Assembly: GCA_002794465.1 (NCBI GenBank)
Contig: MTSL01000121.1
Location: forward strand, 1-24,549
DNA from: Paramicrosporidium saccamoebae
Taxonomy: Eukaryota; Rozellomycota
Length of the DNA: 24,549 nt
Direction: 5' to 3'
The translations under genes were made by a program, and so were the position numbers. Below, one piece after another: positions 24,111 to 24,549 of the stretch. The notes under the pieces were generated by a model. It ran no database searches. It was not told the DNA's origin and worked only from the letters and a program-made list of their open reading frames with translations. Numbering within the stretch: the stretch's first letter is position 1; each line of letters opens with the position of its first letter.

Positions 24111-24274
24111 CACCTGACACACACCACAAAGCTCGAGGCCCGGTTCGTTCCGTGTAGTCTTGGCATATTTTTATTGGTTACTACAGCATCGACGAATCAG
24201 AGGGCGGTAATTGTAGCGACGCTCCATGCTCACTTTTTCACAGTGTCAGCTCTTGCGACAAATTTCAAGGCCTA
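24111..24274. promoter_or_regulatory. Divergent promoter region of SIL1 and the right-edge gene
   Basis: 164 bp between the SIL1 ATG and the putative ATG of the next gene. An inverted CCAAT box (ATTGG) is at 24173-24177, inside an AT-rich stretch (GCATATTTTTATTGG). I see no coding sequence. Confidence 0.35.
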
Positions 24275-24549
24275 ATGGACAGAGTTTGTTTGGCAGGCGG
24301 CTGTACGGCTCTTCACATGCGGGAGCATCCTTTGCGCCTGGTTTTCTGACCCGTGAGCGGATGGAAGAATTGCGTCGTACACCAAGGCCTGTCCCAGAAC
24401 AACTGCGCACAATACTCCCTCCTCACAATGAGCTGTCACAGAACTTTAAGCCTGACCTCGCCACTGTCGAGTCGCTAGAGGAAGCCCGTACTCTGCCTTT
24501 ATTATTAACACGTAGACAATGCCATTTCTCGCTGCACAAACCAAGAGCC
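24275..24549 (+). CDS. Unidentified protein, N-terminal part (cut by the right edge)
   Basis: From about 24330 to the edge one plus-strand frame is open with coding texture: GFLTRERMEELRRTPRPVPE, then LRTILPPHNELSQNFKPDLA. The only upstream ATG is at 24275, in another frame. A 23-nt intron at 24303-24325 (GTACGG...GGGAG) would join them as MDRVCLAGG-SSFAPGFLTRERMEEL. Alternatively, ATG 24361 in the open frame could be the start. Family not recognised; no signal peptide seen. It is divergent to SIL1. The start and intron are tentative. Confidence 0.45.

Overview
The window reads as a very compact nuclear genome of a fungus-like eukaryote. It encodes a canonical U5 snRNA, CPSF73, APC10, Elongator subunit ELP4, DNAJC9, SIL1 and a fungal-type LCL2. 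It has about 17 protein genes in 24.5 kb. Fourteen spliceosomal introns could be placed, only 23-36 nt long, each confirmed by restoring a protein family's reading frame. Neighbouring genes often lie 8-53 nt apart. LCL2, a mitochondrial-type UMP-CMP kinase with an N-terminal anchor, and IDO point to Fungi. The tiny introns, tight packing and several secreted proteins would suit an early-diverging intracellular parasite such as a Rozellomycota/microsporidia relative. That placement is inference; no species marker was searched.

Layout. Left edge (minus): a secreted, extremely basic repeat protein, cut by the window. It faces a 2-hydroxyacyl-CoA lyase (plus), followed 22 nt later by LCL2 (ER/secretory, plus). 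Convergent to these on minus are the histone co-chaperone DNAJC9, a 1375-residue secreted helical-repeat protein, and a protein joining an SBP2-like L7Ae RNA-binding domain to ankyrin repeats. Next comes a four-gene minus-strand run with gaps of 44, 53 and 15 nt: SKA3-like kinetochore protein, APC10, a SAC3/PSMD8-type protein, and CPSF73. The run shares a 52-bp divergent promoter with UMP-CMP kinase, which ends 8 nt before ELP4. A peroxiredoxin-5 and an indoleamine 2,3-dioxygenase (IDO) then lie head to tail on minus, 30 nt apart.

The right third holds three tandem plus-strand protein kinases, each with a signal peptide and no later membrane segment. The first is a pseudokinase that has lost both catalytic aspartates; the other two look active. 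Then come the U5 snRNA with its own TATA box, a small unrecognised coiled-coil gene and the ER chaperone exchange factor SIL1 (minus), and the start of an unidentified plus-strand gene at the right edge.

How the genes fit together. Housekeeping (splicing, 3' end formation, tRNA modification, mitosis, nucleotide metabolism) alternates with secretory genes. The secreted kinases, the basic repeat protein and the large helical protein are the best candidates for lineage-specific effectors or extracellular/spore structures. The most unusual single unit is the secreted kinase/pseudokinase cluster at 18531-22035. I saw no tRNA, rRNA, transposon or CRISPR.
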